A stretch of DNA of 64,000 bases from Oceanobacillus sp. Castelsardo (GCF_001659985.1 NZ_LYCS01000002.1:124001-188000); one strand, 5' to 3'; numbered from the stretch's first letter, positions 48,520 through 59,244 are shown. A program made the numbers and translations. Notes: generated by a model from the letters alone, not told the origin.

Positions 48520-49701
48520 TTATTTGTCGTCTAGAGCTGCTACTCCTGGTAAAACCTTACCTTCCATAAACTCTAGGGAGGCTCCACCACCAGTAGATAC
48601 GTGGTCCATCTTATCTGCTAGACCGAATTTTTCAACTGCAGCTGCTGAATCTCCACCACCAATTACAGTATATCCTTCTGTAGTTGCAAGAGCATTTGCT
48701 ACAGCTTTTGTTCCATTAGCAAATATATTTAATTCAAATACACCCATCGGTCCGTTCCAAATCACTAATTTAGATTCAGATACAATCTTGCTGTATTTCT
48801 CGCGAGTATTCGGCCCAATGTCTAATGCTTCCCAATCTGCTGGGATTTCTTCAATGGATACTTCCTTCGTATTTGCTTCTTCAGAGAAATCATCTGCTAT
48901 AACAACATCTTCTGGAAGAACAAAATTTACACCTTTTTCTTTAGCTTTTTTCATAAACTCATTTGCTAAATCAATCTTATCTTCTTCTAAAAGGGATTTT
49001 CCTATTTCATGACCTTGTGCTTTAATAAATGTATAGGCAAGGCCACCACCGACGATTAGATTATCTACTTTTTCTAGCAAATTATCGATTACATCAATCT
49101 TGTCTTTTACTTTAGCCCCACCAATAATCGCTGTAAATGGGCGCTCTGGATTTTCTAACGCTTTGCTTAGTACACTGATCTCTTTTTCCATCAAAAAGCC
49201 AGCTGCAGCAGGTAATTTTTCCGCAACACCGGTTGTTGAAGCATGTGCACGATGAGCCGCTCCAAATGCATCATTCACATATAAATCTGCCATAGCTGCG
49301 AAACTTTGCACTAATGCAGGATCATTTTTTTCTTCTCCCGCTTCGAAGCGAACATTTTCTATTAATAATAAATCACCATCATTAAGATTTGCGATTGCTT
49401 CATTTACTTCGTCGCCATAAACCGCATTTGTTTTTACTACTTCTTTACCACTTAATTCACTAAGTCTTTTAGCTACTGGGTCCAGTCGTAATTCTTCTAC
49501 TACTTGTCCTTTTGGTCGACCTAGGTGACTCGCTAAAATTACTTTAGCCCCATTGTCTGATAAGTGTTTAATTGTTGGTAATGCGGCTTTAATTCGGGTA
49601 TCGTCGGTTACTTCCCCATCCTTCATAGGCACATTAAAATCGACACGGCAAAAAACTTTTTTCCCTTTTACATCAAGGTCTTTTAGTGTTTTCTTATTCA
49701 C
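48520..49701 (-). CDS. pgk: Phosphoglycerate kinase
   Basis: Makes ATP from 1,3-bisphosphoglycerate. The 393-residue protein carries [13 protein letters not shown] (about 18), the hinge and nucleotide motifs GGAKVKDK (about 195) and [13 protein letters not shown] (about 347). The start is GTG 49701, after GGAGGATC; no ATG is nearby. It is 191 bases downstream of gapA, with a GC-rich hairpin in between. Confidence 0.97.
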   Translation of the reverse strand: MNKKTLKDLDVKGKKVFCRVDFNVPMKDGEVTDDTRIKAALPTIKHLSDNGAKVILASHLGRPKGQVVEELRLDPVAKRLSELSGKEVVKTNAVYGDEVNEAIANLNDGDLLLIENVRFEAGEEKNDPALVQSFAAMADLYVNDAFGAAHRAHASTTGVAEKLPAAAGFLMEKEISVLSKALENPERPFTAIIGGAKVKDKIDVIDNLLEKVDNLIVGGGLAYTFIKAQGHEIGKSLLEEDKIDLANEFMKKAKEKGVNFVLPEDVVIADDFSEEANTKEVSIEEIPADWEALDIGPNTREKYSKIVSESKLVIWNGPMGVFELNIFANGTKAVANALATTEGYTVIGGGDSAAAVEKFGLADKMDHVSTGGGASLEFMEGKVLPGVAALDDK

Positions 49702-49811
49702 GTTAGATCCTCCTATATTATGTAGATGTCTTGTATTTAGGGTCTGCCATTTCCCGCATACTTATCCATTATATACTAAATGAAATAAGAAGAGATAGGA
49801 AAATGGGAAAA

Positions 49812-49835
49812 GGGGGAGGAGCTGCCTCCTCCCCC
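49812..49835 (-). terminator. GC-rich hairpin between gapA and pgk
   Basis: GGGGGAGGAG pairs perfectly with CTCCTCCCCC around CTGC/GCAG, followed by TTTTCCC on the minus strand. It is unusually GC-rich for this genome. It may act as a partial terminator or protect the 3' end of the cggR-gapA mRNA, which in B. subtilis is processed to give much more gapA than cggR. Confidence 0.7.
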
Positions 49836-49892
49836 TCAGGAAATTTATACTTTTTAGCGGAAGCGCCAAGATTAGCACTTCTACTTCATTTA

Positions 49893-50912
<1,020 letters not shown>

Positions 50913-50977
50913 CTAATGTTTTTTTGTATAGGTTTGTTCAAGTATAGAAGGTTTCCCCTAATTCCTTGAACATATAT

Positions 50978-52000
50978 TTAAAAGGATTTCCCTCTTAAAA
51001 TTTGTTCCGCAGCTGCCTCATCTGTAATTAATAAATCACTTTTCCCTTGTTTAAAGTATGATTCTATCGCTTCTGCCTTAGAAGTTCCCCCAGCAACCGC
51101 GACAACATGATCAACTGATGATAAGTCTTCCAGTTGTAATCCAACTGTTCGTACTTTATGAACAACGGACCCATCTTGATTGAAATAATATCCAAATGCT
51201 TCACTAACCGCATGCTTCATTAAAAGCTTATGCATCGTTTCTTCGGATGTCTTTCTACGCTTGGCCATTGTATTTGCATCACCTATACCATGAATAACAA
51301 TGTTCGACCCTTTAATATGGTCTAAAACATCCTTAATCATCGGTTCGTTAATTAATGTTTGGTATGCTGATTCACTAATTGGGTCTGGAACGAATAGTTG
51401 ACGATATTCACCATTCGCTTTTTGCGCCATCTGAGAAACAATACTACTAGCTTGGTTCTCGGCTTTCTCTCCAATCCCACCACGAGCAGGAACAAATAAA
51501 ATATCATGACTTAAAGGAGTCATTACATCAGCAATGGCTGCCATTGTTGTTCCACCAGTTACAGCAATAACGGAATGAATAGAGACAATCTTTTTAAGAT
51601 AAGCAACACATGCCTTACCCATTTCCTGTTTTACCCATTCATATTCATCACTGTTTCCAGGGACAATAATAACGTTTCTTACATTTAACTTTTCCCGAAT
51701 TTGCTTTTCTAAAACAGATAATCCGACAATTTCTCGCATCATGTCAGATAATTGTTCAAGAACTAATTTACCCTCTTTTGAAATATACATACCCTTCGAC
51801 GTTACATCAAGGAGTCCTTGATTATGTAAAAAATCAACTTCACTTCGGACATATCTTTCTGTCATATTTAAATGATCTGCTAAGCTTCTTCTTCCTATAG
51901 GTTCAAAGTTCTCAACAGCTTGTAAAATAAAGTAACGTTGTTGCATAATTTTCAAAAGGTCTGGTACCAATTTCTTTTGCAATTCAGTAAAAGTTCTCAT
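50978..52000 (-). CDS. cggR: Central glycolytic genes regulator CggR
   Basis: A 340-residue SorC/DeoR-family repressor. It represses the gapA operon when fructose-1,6-bisphosphate is low. N-terminal helix-turn-helix in LADHLNMTERYVRSEVDFL (about 45-63), then a sugar-phosphate-binding domain with TGGTTMAAIADV (about 150). The open frame extends to 52120, but AGGAAGGG five bases before ATG 52000 and the family start QKKLVPDLLKIMQQRY make 52000 the right start. A matching operator lies 19 bases upstream. Confidence 0.95.
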   Translation of the reverse strand: MRTFTELQKKLVPDLLKIMQQRYFILQAVENFEPIGRRSLADHLNMTERYVRSEVDFLHNQGLLDVTSKGMYISKEGKLVLEQLSDMMREIVGLSVLEKQIREKLNVRNVIIVPGNSDEYEWVKQEMGKACVAYLKKIVSIHSVIAVTGGTTMAAIADVMTPLSHDILFVPARGGIGEKAENQASSIVSQMAQKANGEYRQLFVPDPISESAYQTLINEPMIKDVLDHIKGSNIVIHGIGDANTMAKRRKTSEETMHKLLMKHAVSEAFGYYFNQDGSVVHKVRTVGLQLEDLSSVDHVVAVAGGTSKAEAIESYFKQGKSDLLITDEAAAEQILRGKSF

Positions 52001-52018
52001 ATAATCCCTTCCTAACTG

Positions 52019-52092
52019 GACATAATTCGTCCCATGCGGTTCTATTATGTCCCAGCCGATTTTAATTATAACATAGTTTAATGAATATACAA
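52019..52092 (-). promoter_or_regulatory. cggR-gapA promoter with complete CggR operator
   Basis: Minus strand: TTGTAT (52087-52092) and TATAAT (52065-52070), 16 bases apart. Downstream, 52019-52054 reads TGGGAC-N6-GAAC-N4-TGGGAC-N6-TGTC, matching the two tandem half-sites known for B. subtilis CggR (GGGAC-N6-TGTC-N4-GGGAC-N6-TGTC) with one deviation. The repressor bound there blocks transcription just past the start. Confidence 0.88.
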
Positions 52093-52170
52093 ATAAAAGG
52101 TTCCAAATAATGACTAGCAAGTGTGTTAGTTTTCTAATCCTTCCTTAATACCAAAAAAAAAGGAAAACCG

Positions 52171-52431
52171 TTATTTTCCGGCTTCCTTTTCAAATTCTTG
52201 TTTTAATAACTCTTCAACTGAGTCATAATTGATTTCTTCACAATTTAATTGTTTACCATTTACCTCTATTATCGGGATTAATAGTTGATATTTTTCCAAC
52301 CATTGATCATTAGAGTATATATCCCGCATTTCTATTTCATACGGATAGTCGTGTCTAAAAATAGAAAGCAATCCTTCCGCATCCACACATAAAGAACAAT
52401 TTTCTTTTGTGTAAAAGTTAATATGTAACAT
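52171..52431 (-). CDS. Glutaredoxin-like (DUF836) protein
   Basis: An 86-residue thioredoxin-fold protein with a CSLC redox motif (about 12-15), as in the DUF836 glutaredoxin-like family. It starts at the last base of the rpoN stop (TAATG), so the two genes are coupled. The length and the conserved Pro in LIPIIEVNGK fit. Its partner is unknown. A weak stem with a T-run overlaps its end. Confidence 0.82.
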   Translation of the reverse strand: MLHINFYTKENCSLCVDAEGLLSIFRHDYPYEIEMRDIYSNDQWLEKYQLLIPIIEVNGKQLNCEEINYDSVEELLKQEFEKEAGK

Positions 52432-53723
52432 TATTTTTTTCTCCTTCTATTGGTTGATGATGGTATACGTAATTGTTCTCGATATTTCATAATTGTCCTT
52501 CGAGCAATTTGAATTCCAAATTCCTCCTCTAATATGTTTTTTATTTTTTGGTCTGACAATGGATTACATTTATCTTCCCCATCAATCAATTGATTCATAA
52601 GATTTTGAATGGCTGCTTTTGCTATATTTTCCCCTGTATTTTTCCGAATTCCCGATTGTAAGAAAAATTTTATTGGTAATACACCAAATGGGGTTTGCAC
52701 ATATTTATGACTAATGGTTCGACTTACTGTAGAAATATGAACTTCTAATTGGGAGGCTATTTCCCTCAGCGTCAACGTTTTCAACTTAGCCATTCCATAT
52801 TCAAAGAATAAAAATTGATTTTCTATTATTACTTTAATGATTGACTCTAGTGTATTCGTCCGAAAATAAATCGCTTGCTTTAACGTTTCAACCTGATTAT
52901 ATTTTTCTTTTAGAAATAAATCCGTTTCCTTTTCTATCCCTTTAAATTTTTCATATTGATGATTAACTTTTATTATCGGGGATGCCCAATTATAAAACTT
53001 CAATTTCCATATGTCATCTTCTTTATAAATCATCGCTTCTGGTATGATATATTCTACCGATTGTTCATTTAACAGTTGACCCGGTTTTGGATGGCATAAT
53101 CGAATATTCCGAATTAATTCTTTTGCCACGGTTTCCGTAATTCCATAACTCCTTGCAATTAAATCTATCTCTTCGTTTGCAATCCAATCTAAATGATTAT
53201 TTAATAACTCATTAAGAAAAGGCGGAGCTTTATCCATTTTCCTTAATTGCAAAATGATACATTCCGAAAGAGTACGGGCTCCTATTCCAACAGGTTCTAA
53301 CATTTGTATAATATCTATCGCTTTTTTAATTACATTTAATGTAGTTGAACATTCTTCGGCCCAATGATTTAAATCAATATCTAGATAACCATCTTCATTC
53401 AGCGAATCAATCCCATATTCAATGACGGGTTGTAAATCTTTCGAGTAGCCTAACGTAACGAGCTGTTTCTTTAAGTGTTCATACATCGAATCTTTCTTTT
53501 CATTAATTTCCCCAATATCTGGTTTCTCATATGAATGAGAACGTCGATAGTTTACCATATCATAGTCATAATTAACTTCTTCTATTAATGGATTTTCTTT
53601 AGCAATCTGATTGATATAATCCATAAGCTGTACACTGTTATATTGCAATAATTGAATGGATTGCATTAAAGATTGATTCATTTTCCATTGTAATGTTTGA
53701 TTTTGAATTAACCTTGTTTTCAT
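52431..53723 (-). CDS. rpoN: RNA polymerase sigma-54 factor (SigL)
   Basis: A 430-residue sigma-54 factor, needed with an enhancer-binding activator for nitrogen, acetoin or amino acid catabolic genes. The Gln-rich activator region is at the start (QNQTLQWKMNQSLMQSIQLLQ is split across about 7-27), and the RpoN box ARRTIMKYREQLRIPSS is near the C-terminus. A helix-turn-helix lies at TLREIASQLEVHISTVSR (about 306-323). AAAGGAGGG precedes ATG 53723. Location beside cggR is conserved in Bacillus. Confidence 0.95.
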   Translation of the reverse strand: MKTRLIQNQTLQWKMNQSLMQSIQLLQYNSVQLMDYINQIAKENPLIEEVNYDYDMVNYRRSHSYEKPDIGEINEKKDSMYEHLKKQLVTLGYSKDLQPVIEYGIDSLNEDGYLDIDLNHWAEECSTTLNVIKKAIDIIQMLEPVGIGARTLSECIILQLRKMDKAPPFLNELLNNHLDWIANEEIDLIARSYGITETVAKELIRNIRLCHPKPGQLLNEQSVEYIIPEAMIYKEDDIWKLKFYNWASPIIKVNHQYEKFKGIEKETDLFLKEKYNQVETLKQAIYFRTNTLESIIKVIIENQFLFFEYGMAKLKTLTLREIASQLEVHISTVSRTISHKYVQTPFGVLPIKFFLQSGIRKNTGENIAKAAIQNLMNQLIDGEDKCNPLSDQKIKNILEEEFGIQIARRTIMKYREQLRIPSSTNRRRKK

Positions 53724-54024
53724 CCATTCCCTCCTTTGGAAAAACTCCTATTCACTGGCGCTTTAGCGAATGATTTAGTTTTTCTTATACTTGTATTGGG
53801 ACGTTAAAAATTCCAACATCTTCTTACTAAAATTTTATACATTCCTAACGTAAAAAAGCCCTTACAATTATTTTGCCATTAAATAATAAGAATGTCATTT
53901 GGCATACTACAATTGACAGATGGATTTATAAATATATATGATATTTAAGTAATTATTAACTTGCTATTGTTACATAGTTTTTTTATTACCCCATTCTGGA
54001 AATAGTTAGGAAGGAAGAATACAT
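53724..54024. other. Intergenic region between rpoN and the YitT-like gene
   Basis: Holds the two divergent starts. No perfect promoter pair could be picked by eye, and no RNA or repeat is recognisable. Confidence 0.4.
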
Positions 54025-54888
54025 ATGATTGAAAAAGAATCAAAAAGCGTTTCCCTGCTTATAAGAAGATACGTCATGTTATTTATCGGTGCTTCGTTAG
54101 CAGCTGTTGCCCTTGAGTTATTCTTAGTGCCGAATAACATTATCGATGGGGGCGTAATCGGTGTTTCGTTATTAATAAATCATTTATCTGGCATTAACTT
54201 CGGGATATTAGTTCTAATTATAAATATTCCGTTCCTTATCGCAGGTTATAGAAGAATTGGAAGGGAACTTCTATTTTCTTCATTATTCAGTATCATCACC
54301 TTATCGATTATGGAAGGTTTTCTCCAACGGTTTAATACCATTACGGATGAACCTTTACTAGCAACTGTGTTCGGAGGTCTTCTTCTAGGTGCTGGGGTAG
54401 GAATTGTTATCCGTAACTCAGGTGCGCTAGACGGAACGGAAATACTGGGAATTCTAGTTACGAAAAACATGCCGTTTTCCGTCGGGGAATTTGTCATGTT
54501 TATCAATATTTTTATTTTTGCATGGGCTGGTTTTGTTCTAGGTTGGGAACAAGCAATGTTATCTATTTTAACTTATTATATTGCTTCAAAGACCATCGAT
54601 GCTGTCGGTCAGGGAATTTTAAATGAAACGAAGGCTGTCATAATTGTTTCTAAAAATCCAGATGGCATAGCAGAAGAAATCGGTAATCAATTAAAACGCG
54701 GTGTAACCATTTTTTACGGTAAGAACAATTATAAAGATACAGATACAGAAGTATTATATGTTGTTGTCGCTCGTTTGGAAGTTGCTAAATTGAAAAGTAT
54801 TGTACACCATATTGATCCCAAAGCCTTCACTACAATAATGGATGCTCAAGAAGTTCATGGCGGAAGATTTAAAACCGCGTCCCATTAA
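54025..54888 (+). CDS. YitT-family membrane protein
   Basis: A 287-residue protein with five to six N-terminal membrane helices (about 12-195) that include LFLVPNNIIDGGVIGVSLL and GALDGTEILGI, followed by a cytosolic DUF2179 domain (about 205-280) ending near MDAQEVHGGRFK. Family members are widespread in Firmicutes; their transport role is unknown. AGGAAGGAAG before ATG 54025 fits. It is monocistronic, with a terminator. Confidence 0.9.
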   Translation: MIEKESKSVSLLIRRYVMLFIGASLAAVALELFLVPNNIIDGGVIGVSLLINHLSGINFGILVLIINIPFLIAGYRRIGRELLFSSLFSIITLSIMEGFLQRFNTITDEPLLATVFGGLLLGAGVGIVIRNSGALDGTEILGILVTKNMPFSVGEFVMFINIFIFAWAGFVLGWEQAMLSILTYYIASKTIDAVGQGILNETKAVIIVSKNPDGIAEEIGNQLKRGVTIFYGKNNYKDTDTEVLYVVVARLEVAKLKSIVHHIDPKAFTTIMDAQEVHGGRFKTASH

Positions 54889-54927
54889 TGAATTGTCCTC
54901 CAAATTAGTATTATGAAAAAGACCCTT

Positions 54928-54956
54928 AGGACCTTCCTTTCATCAAAGAAGGTCCT
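54928..54956 (+). terminator. Terminator after the YitT-like gene
   Basis: AGGACCTTC pairs with GAAGGTCCT around 11 bases, followed by TCTCTTTTAG. Confidence 0.82.
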
Positions 54957-55007
54957 TCTCTTTTAGTTATCCCACAAACAGTAAAAAGTTTACCATTCCT
55001 TTTACAA

Positions 55008-55769
55008 TTAAAGACTTTTATGTAACAAAGTTAACGTTCTTTTTAATTCATCCACTGCTATTTGTCCTGGTGCAGAGGCCTTTTTCGCTGCTCCAAACGT
55101 TAATGCCGACCCAAATAATTCACCAGCTAAGCGCGAAATCACACCCTTACCTGCCATTGACATCGTAATAATCGGACGATCTGCATAGTGCTCTTTCATT
55201 TCTCTTGTCGCATCTAATAAGGTCAATACATCGGCCGTGTTTGTCGGCATCACAGCAATTTTAGGAATATCCCCACCTAATTCCTGCCCTTTTCGTAATC
55301 TTGCTATAATTTCCTCTTTATTTGGGGTTTTATGAAAATCATGATTCGAAATAATAACATAAACGTCATGGTCATGGGCAACCTCAACCAAATGTTTTAC
55401 ATCCTTTTCCTCGTTAAACAATTCTACGTCAATCATGTCCACTTGTCCGGTCTGAACAATCGAACAATTTAGTTCAATATAATAGGAGGTGCTAATTTCC
55501 TTTTCTCCCCCTTCTCTTAAACTACGAAATGTAAAAATGATAGGAGTCTGTGGTAGTAGTTTTCGTATTTCCTTTAGTGCCTCTTTTACTTGATAGATAT
55601 CTTCTACGTGCTTAAATAAATCAACTCGCCACTCTACAACATCAACCTCTAAGGTAGCAAGATACTTTACCTCTTCTACTATTCTTTCAATGGTTTCTCC
55701 TACAATTGGTACACAGACTTTCGGTATCCCTTCCCCTATGATTATATTTTTCACTTTAATTGGATTCAT
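55008..55769 (-). CDS. aroD: 3-dehydroquinate dehydratase, type I
   Basis: Third step of the shikimate pathway. The 253-residue enzyme has the type I barrel with EWRVDLF (about 46), the catalytic His in SNHDFHKTP (about 143) and the Schiff-base Lys in IPKIAVMP (about 170). It is monocistronic and faces the tRNA-Arg. aroK lies about 550 bases away on the other strand, so two shikimate genes sit close together. Confidence 0.95.
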   Translation of the reverse strand: MNPIKVKNIIIGEGIPKVCVPIVGETIERIVEEVKYLATLEVDVVEWRVDLFKHVEDIYQVKEALKEIRKLLPQTPIIFTFRSLREGGEKEISTSYYIELNCSIVQTGQVDMIDVELFNEEKDVKHLVEVAHDHDVYVIISNHDFHKTPNKEEIIARLRKGQELGGDIPKIAVMPTNTADVLTLLDATREMKEHYADRPIITMSMAGKGVISRLAGELFGSALTFGAAKKASAPGQIAVDELKRTLTLLHKSL

Positions 55770-56029
55770 TATTTAAGACTCCTTTTTAGTTAGATTTTAA
55801 ATAGGGTCATGCCATTACTCTAGTGCCAGTTCTCATTTATTAATTTAAAGATAGAATAAACGTTTCCGTGACTTTTATCAATATTTTCTTTCAATTCCTG
55901 GATTAGTACCATTTTCCAAATAAGCCTGCAGTCGACCGTGAGATGTCACTCTATCACTATTTAACTTTGTTCAATACCTTTACCAAACGAAAATATTTCC
56001 ATACCTGCGAAAATGAAGCAATTAAGGAC
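55770..56029. other. Intergenic region upstream of aroD and the tRNA
   Basis: Carries the aroD ribosome-binding site and probably its promoter. I see no T-box or riboswitch-like structure. Confidence 0.4.
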
Positions 56030-56058
56030 TTGAATCTAGTAAAAATTAAGGTTATAAT
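56030..56058 (+). promoter_or_regulatory. Promoter of the tRNA-Arg gene
   Basis: TTGAAT (56030-56035) and TATAAT (56053-56058) are 17 bases apart, ending 25 bases before the tRNA. Confidence 0.8.
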
Positions 56059-56083
56059 ATTACATGTCTCAAATTTATTATAT

Positions 56084-56159
56084 GTGCCCATAGCTCAGCT
56101 GGATAGAGCACTGGTTTCCGGTACCAGGTTTTGCGGGGGTTCGAATCCCTCTGGGTGCG
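56084..56159 (+). tRNA. tRNA-Arg (anticodon CCG)
   Basis: Folds as a 76-base cloverleaf. Acceptor GTGCCCA pairs with TGGGTGC (two wobble pairs). D-arm GCTC/GAGC, anticodon stem CTGGT/ACCAG around loop TTCCGGT with anticodon CCG at 56118-56120, and T-arm GGGGGTTCGAATCCCTC. It reads the CGG codon. CCA is not encoded. A tRNA-Arg is also found near clpP in B. subtilis. Confidence 0.95.
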
Positions 56160-56182
56160 TTAAAGCACAAAAACGATATAGA

Positions 56183-56217
56183 AACGCAGTGAAATTCATA
56201 GTTGAATTCACTGCGTT
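56183..56217 (+). terminator. Terminator after tRNA-Arg
   Basis: AACGCAGTGAA pairs perfectly with TTCACTGCGTT around 13 bases, followed by TTTTTTATTC. Confidence 0.92.
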
Positions 56218-56322
56218 TTTTTATTCATACATTTGATTTTTTGTTCTGTGCTTAGTCTCTTTTACAAAATTAAGAATTTACATTATAATATCTTTAACTT
56301 ATCAAAGAGGAAGAGGATTGAA

Positions 56323-56883
56323 ATGGGATTAAACAATATATCTCTTAGGGAACAAAATATTGTGCTTATCGGATTTATGGGAGCAGGCAAAACCACCATT
56401 GGCAAAGCCGTTGCAAGAAAACTTTATCGAGACTTCATTGATATAGACGACGTAATCGAAAAAGAATTTAACATGCCTACCTCTCAAATATTCAAGGTAT
56501 TTGGTGAAAAAACATTTCGTGAAAAAGAGAAAGAAACCATTCAAAATCTTTGTAAAAATCAAAGACTCAAGGTTATTTCACTTGGTGGTGGAGCGTTTTT
56601 ACAAGATGAGATTAAAGAGGCATGCTTATCTAATTCCATCGTTTTCTATCTTTCATTATCCTGGGAATCATGGAAAGAACGGATTAGTATGATTATTGAT
56701 AGCCGACCAGTTCTTCAAGGGAAAAATTATGAAGAAATGAAACAACTGTTTGACAAAAGACAACCAATCTATGAAGAACATCACTCCAAGGTAACAACAG
56801 ACAATCAAGATGTTGAAGAAATAGCAAATTATATCGTATCCTCATTAAAAACAGCTTGGGACATTTATGAACCAAATCGTTAA
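56323..56883 (+). CDS. aroK: Shikimate kinase
   Basis: Phosphorylates shikimate, fifth step of the pathway. The 186-residue protein has the P-loop GFMGAGKTTIG (about 17-27), the shikimate-binding IDIDDVIEKEF and the LGGGAFL motif. AGAGGAAGAGG before ATG 56323 sets the start; the upstream open frame has no site. It may be an AroK relative of the short type used in Bacillus. Confidence 0.92.
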   Translation: MGLNNISLREQNIVLIGFMGAGKTTIGKAVARKLYRDFIDIDDVIEKEFNMPTSQIFKVFGEKTFREKEKETIQNLCKNQRLKVISLGGGAFLQDEIKEACLSNSIVFYLSLSWESWKERISMIIDSRPVLQGKNYEEMKQLFDKRQPIYEEHHSKVTTDNQDVEEIANYIVSSLKTAWDIYEPNR

Positions 56884-57084
56884 TTCATAATTTAAGGAAA
56901 GAAAGTAGAAATATACTTTCTTTTTTTATGAAAACAATAAATATATATACCTTAATGTCTTAATCACGAGGGCGCAACGGGATTATAACCTCCCAAAATT
57001 CTTTGTAATTAACATACTCTTTTGGTTTATTATATAAAATTATGGGAAAGATGGAAAATGTACCCAACTTGTCGAACGTTTTTG

Positions 57085-57114
57085 TTTGACCTTCATTGAC
57101 CATTGAGCTATTAT
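57085..57114 (+). promoter_or_regulatory. clpP promoter with CtsR operator
   Basis: TTTGACC-TTC-ATTGACC (57085-57101) matches the tandem heptad operator of the heat-shock repressor CtsR. It covers the -35 TTGACC (57086-57091); the -10 TATTAT (57109-57114) follows after 17 bases. Heat or protein stress would therefore derepress clpP. Confidence 0.9.
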
Positions 57115-57163
57115 GGAAATATAACATTTTGGCTAAACTTTTGTTATTAAGGGAGGATTAACT

Positions 57164-57751
57164 ATGAATTTAGTACCTACAGTTATTGAACAAACTAATC
57201 GTGGTGAACGTGCCTATGATATTTACTCACGCTTATTGAAAGACCGTATCATTTTACTAGGAAGCGGAATCGATGATAATGTATCAAACTCTATTGTTGC
57301 ACAATTATTATTCTTAGAAGCAGAAGATCCAGAGAAAGATATTTCATTATACATTAACTCACCAGGTGGTTCTATCACTGCTGGGATGGCAATTTATGAT
57401 ACGATGAACTTTATTAAACCAAATGTATCTACTATTTGTATTGGTATGGCTGCATCTATGGGAGCATTTCTACTTGCAGCTGGTGAAAAAGGGAAACGAT
57501 ATGCCCTACCAAATAGTGAAATTATGATTCACCAACCATTAGGCGGAGCACAAGGTCAAGCAACCGACATTGAAATTCACGCAAGACGTATTATCGAAAT
57601 CAAGAAACGCATGAATGAAATCCTTGCTGAAAAAACAGGACAGCCTCTAGAAGTAGTAGAACGCGATACAGAACGTGATAACTTCCTGACTGCTCCACAA
57701 TCAGTTGAATATGGATTAATCGATAAAATTTTAGAACGTAAACCAGAATAA
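57164..57751 (+). CDS. clpP: ATP-dependent Clp protease proteolytic subunit ClpP
   Basis: A 195-residue serine protease that forms the 14-mer chamber for ClpX/ClpC. It degrades misfolded and ssrA-tagged proteins. Catalytic Ser in [11 protein letters not shown] (about 98), His in MIHQPLGG (about 123), and Asp near 172. GGAGG precedes ATG 57164. The ssrA tag ending LAAA at 34.9 kb is its natural substrate signal. Confidence 0.98.
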   Translation: MNLVPTVIEQTNRGERAYDIYSRLLKDRIILLGSGIDDNVSNSIVAQLLFLEAEDPEKDISLYINSPGGSITAGMAIYDTMNFIKPNVSTICIGMAASMGAFLLAAGEKGKRYALPNSEIMIHQPLGGAQGQATDIEIHARRIIEIKKRMNEILAEKTGQPLEVVERDTERDNFLTAPQSVEYGLIDKILERKPE

Positions 57752-57757
57752 TAATAA

Positions 57758-57792
57758 AAACTCCCTTTCAAAAAAGTTGAAAGGGAGTTTTT
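57758..57792 (+). terminator. Bidirectional terminator between clpP and crh
   Basis: AAACTCCCTTTC pairs with GAAAGGGAGTTT around nine bases with T-runs on both strands. It serves the convergent clpP and crh ends. Confidence 0.93.
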
Positions 57793-57797
57793 ATATT

Positions 57798-58052
57798 TTA
57801 TTTTTTGGAAACAAATTCACATAAATGATCAATTGCATTTTCTTCATCAGGACCATCCGCAATTAGTTTAATTTCTTCCCCATAAGCAACAGCTAAACTC
57901 ATTAGCCCCATTATACTTTTTGCATTCACTTTCTTACTGTCTTTCTCTAAAAATAAATGTGCTGCATAGCGGTTTGCTTCTTGAACAAATTGTGCCGCTG
58001 GCCTTGCCTGTAAACCGGATTCTATTTCTACCTTTATCTGTTTCTCAATCAA
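57798..58052 (-). CDS. crh: Catabolite repression HPr-like protein Crh
   Basis: An 84-residue HPr paralogue that acts in carbon regulation only, not in sugar uptake. With the TTG start at 58052, nine bases after GGGAGG, residue 15 is Gln (GLQARPAA) where HPr has the phosphorylated His, and Ser46 (NAKSIMGLMSL) is conserved for HPr kinase. The ATG at 58061 directly abuts the ribosome-binding site and would shift the numbering. Ser46-phosphorylated Crh is a corepressor of CcpA. It follows whiA on the same strand. Confidence 0.92.
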   Translation of the reverse strand: MIEKQIKVEIESGLQARPAAQFVQEANRYAAHLFLEKDSKKVNAKSIMGLMSLAVAYGEEIKLIADGPDEENAIDHLCEFVSKK

Positions 58053-58072
58053 TCTTCTCATCCTCCCAAATA

Positions 58073-58086
58073 AGTAAGCGCTAACA
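58073..58086 (-). promoter_or_regulatory. Candidate cre box at the crh start
   Basis: On the minus strand TGTTAGCGCTTACT matches the CcpA consensus TGWAARCGYTWNCW in 13 of 14 positions. It lies six bases upstream of the crh ribosome-binding site. Because Crh is a CcpA cofactor, this would be an autoregulatory link. Confidence 0.6.
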
Positions 58087-58284
58087 TTAATTTTCTTTAA
58101 TAATATGAAATATCTTTAAATCGATTATCTAAAAATTACATTTTTATTCTGTAAATTACCTGTATTATATCATATGTAAAGCTAAAAGGAAAATATCCCC
58201 TTTTAACTTTACAATTATTAGAAAAAGCGAATTTGTATGGTTCTGGTAAATGCTCTCGTTGTAATTATGCAGGACAAGTAAGTT

Positions 58285-59244
58285 CTATGCCTTCTTATCT
58301 GCTAAAACAAATTCACCTTGCTTAATCTTTTCTGCAAACTCATCTATCTTTTTAAGACGGTGGTTTACACCAGATTTTGAAATTTTACCGCTTCCTACTA
58401 ATTCACCTAATTCTTTTAACGACACATCTTGGTGTTCTACCCGTAATTGAGCAATCTCTTGTAGTTTTTCTGGTAGTTTATCCAAACCAACCGTATTTTC
58501 TATAAGTTTAATATTTTCTATTTGACGAAAAGCCGCTCCGATTGTTTTATTTAAATTCGCCGTTTCACAATTCACCAATCGATTAACAGAATTTCGCATA
58601 TCCCTCACAATTCGAACATCCTCAAATTTAAATAATGCATTATGCGCACCAATTATGCCTAGAAACTCAGTAATTTTTTCCGCCTCTTTCATATAGACAA
58701 TATAACCTTTTTTACGCTCCAACGTTCTGGCACGTAAACCATATGAATTAAGCAATTCGCAAAGTTCATTATTATGGTCCTCATAGTTATTAAAAATCTC
58801 CAAATGGTAAGAGGATGTTTCTGGATTATTAATGGAACCACCAGCCAAAAATGCTCCTCGTAAATAGGCACGTTTACAACATGACCTAGATAAATATTTA
58901 TCAGATATAGTTCTTACAACAGTATATGAATCTTTTATAATTCCTAATTCAGTTAAAAATTCACGTACCTTCTCCTTTAAACGAACAATGTAAACATTAT
59001 TTTTTTTAAGCTTCATTTTCTTTCTAACAAGTAGCTCCACTGGTGGATCATAATTTGCTTTGATGAGTGTATATATTCTACGAGCGATTGCAGCATTTTC
59101 AGTTTGAACATCTAACGCGTATTGTAATCTATTGACAGAAATAACACCGTTCATTCGAATTAATGCAGTTAATTCAGCATGTTTACAACATTCATCAACT
59201 TCTAGCCCTGTTAGTTCTTTCTTTATTTCTGAAGCAAAGGACAT
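58285..59244 (-). CDS. whiA: WhiA, DNA-binding protein with homing-endonuclease-like fold
   Basis: A 319-residue protein. The first part (about 85-200) resembles a LAGLIDADG homing endonuclease ([14 protein letters not shown]) that has lost catalysis; the C-terminal helix-turn-helix (about 270-310) binds DNA. It controls sporulation in actinobacteria and affects cell division and chromosome segregation in Bacillus. It lies between yvcK and crh, as in all Bacilli. Confidence 0.95.
   Translation of the reverse strand: MSFASEIKKELTGLEVDECCKHAELTALIRMNGVISVNRLQYALDVQTENAAIARRIYTLIKANYDPPVELLVRKKMKLKKNNVYIVRLKEKVREFLTELGIIKDSYTVVRTISDKYLSRSCCKRAYLRGAFLAGGSINNPETSSYHLEIFNNYEDHNNELCELLNSYGLRARTLERKKGYIVYMKEAEKITEFLGIIGAHNALFKFEDVRIVRDMRNSVNRLVNCETANLNKTIGAAFRQIENIKLIENTVGLDKLPEKLQEIAQLRVEHQDVSLKELGELVGSGKISKSGVNHRLKKIDEFAEKIKQGEFVLADKKA

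Noticed and set aside
48524-49012. Plus-strand open frame of 162 codons opposite pgk
   Set aside because: It is antisense to the highly conserved kinase and has no plausible start; high-GC wobble positions create it.
53890-53920. Sequence TTGGCAT...TTGAC resembling a sigma-54 promoter near rpoN
   Set aside because: The distance between the GG and the downstream G is two bases too long for a -24/-12 promoter.
55943-56236. Open frame of 97 codons spanning the tRNA-Arg gene
   Set aside because: It contains the entire tRNA and its promoter and has no ribosome-binding site.
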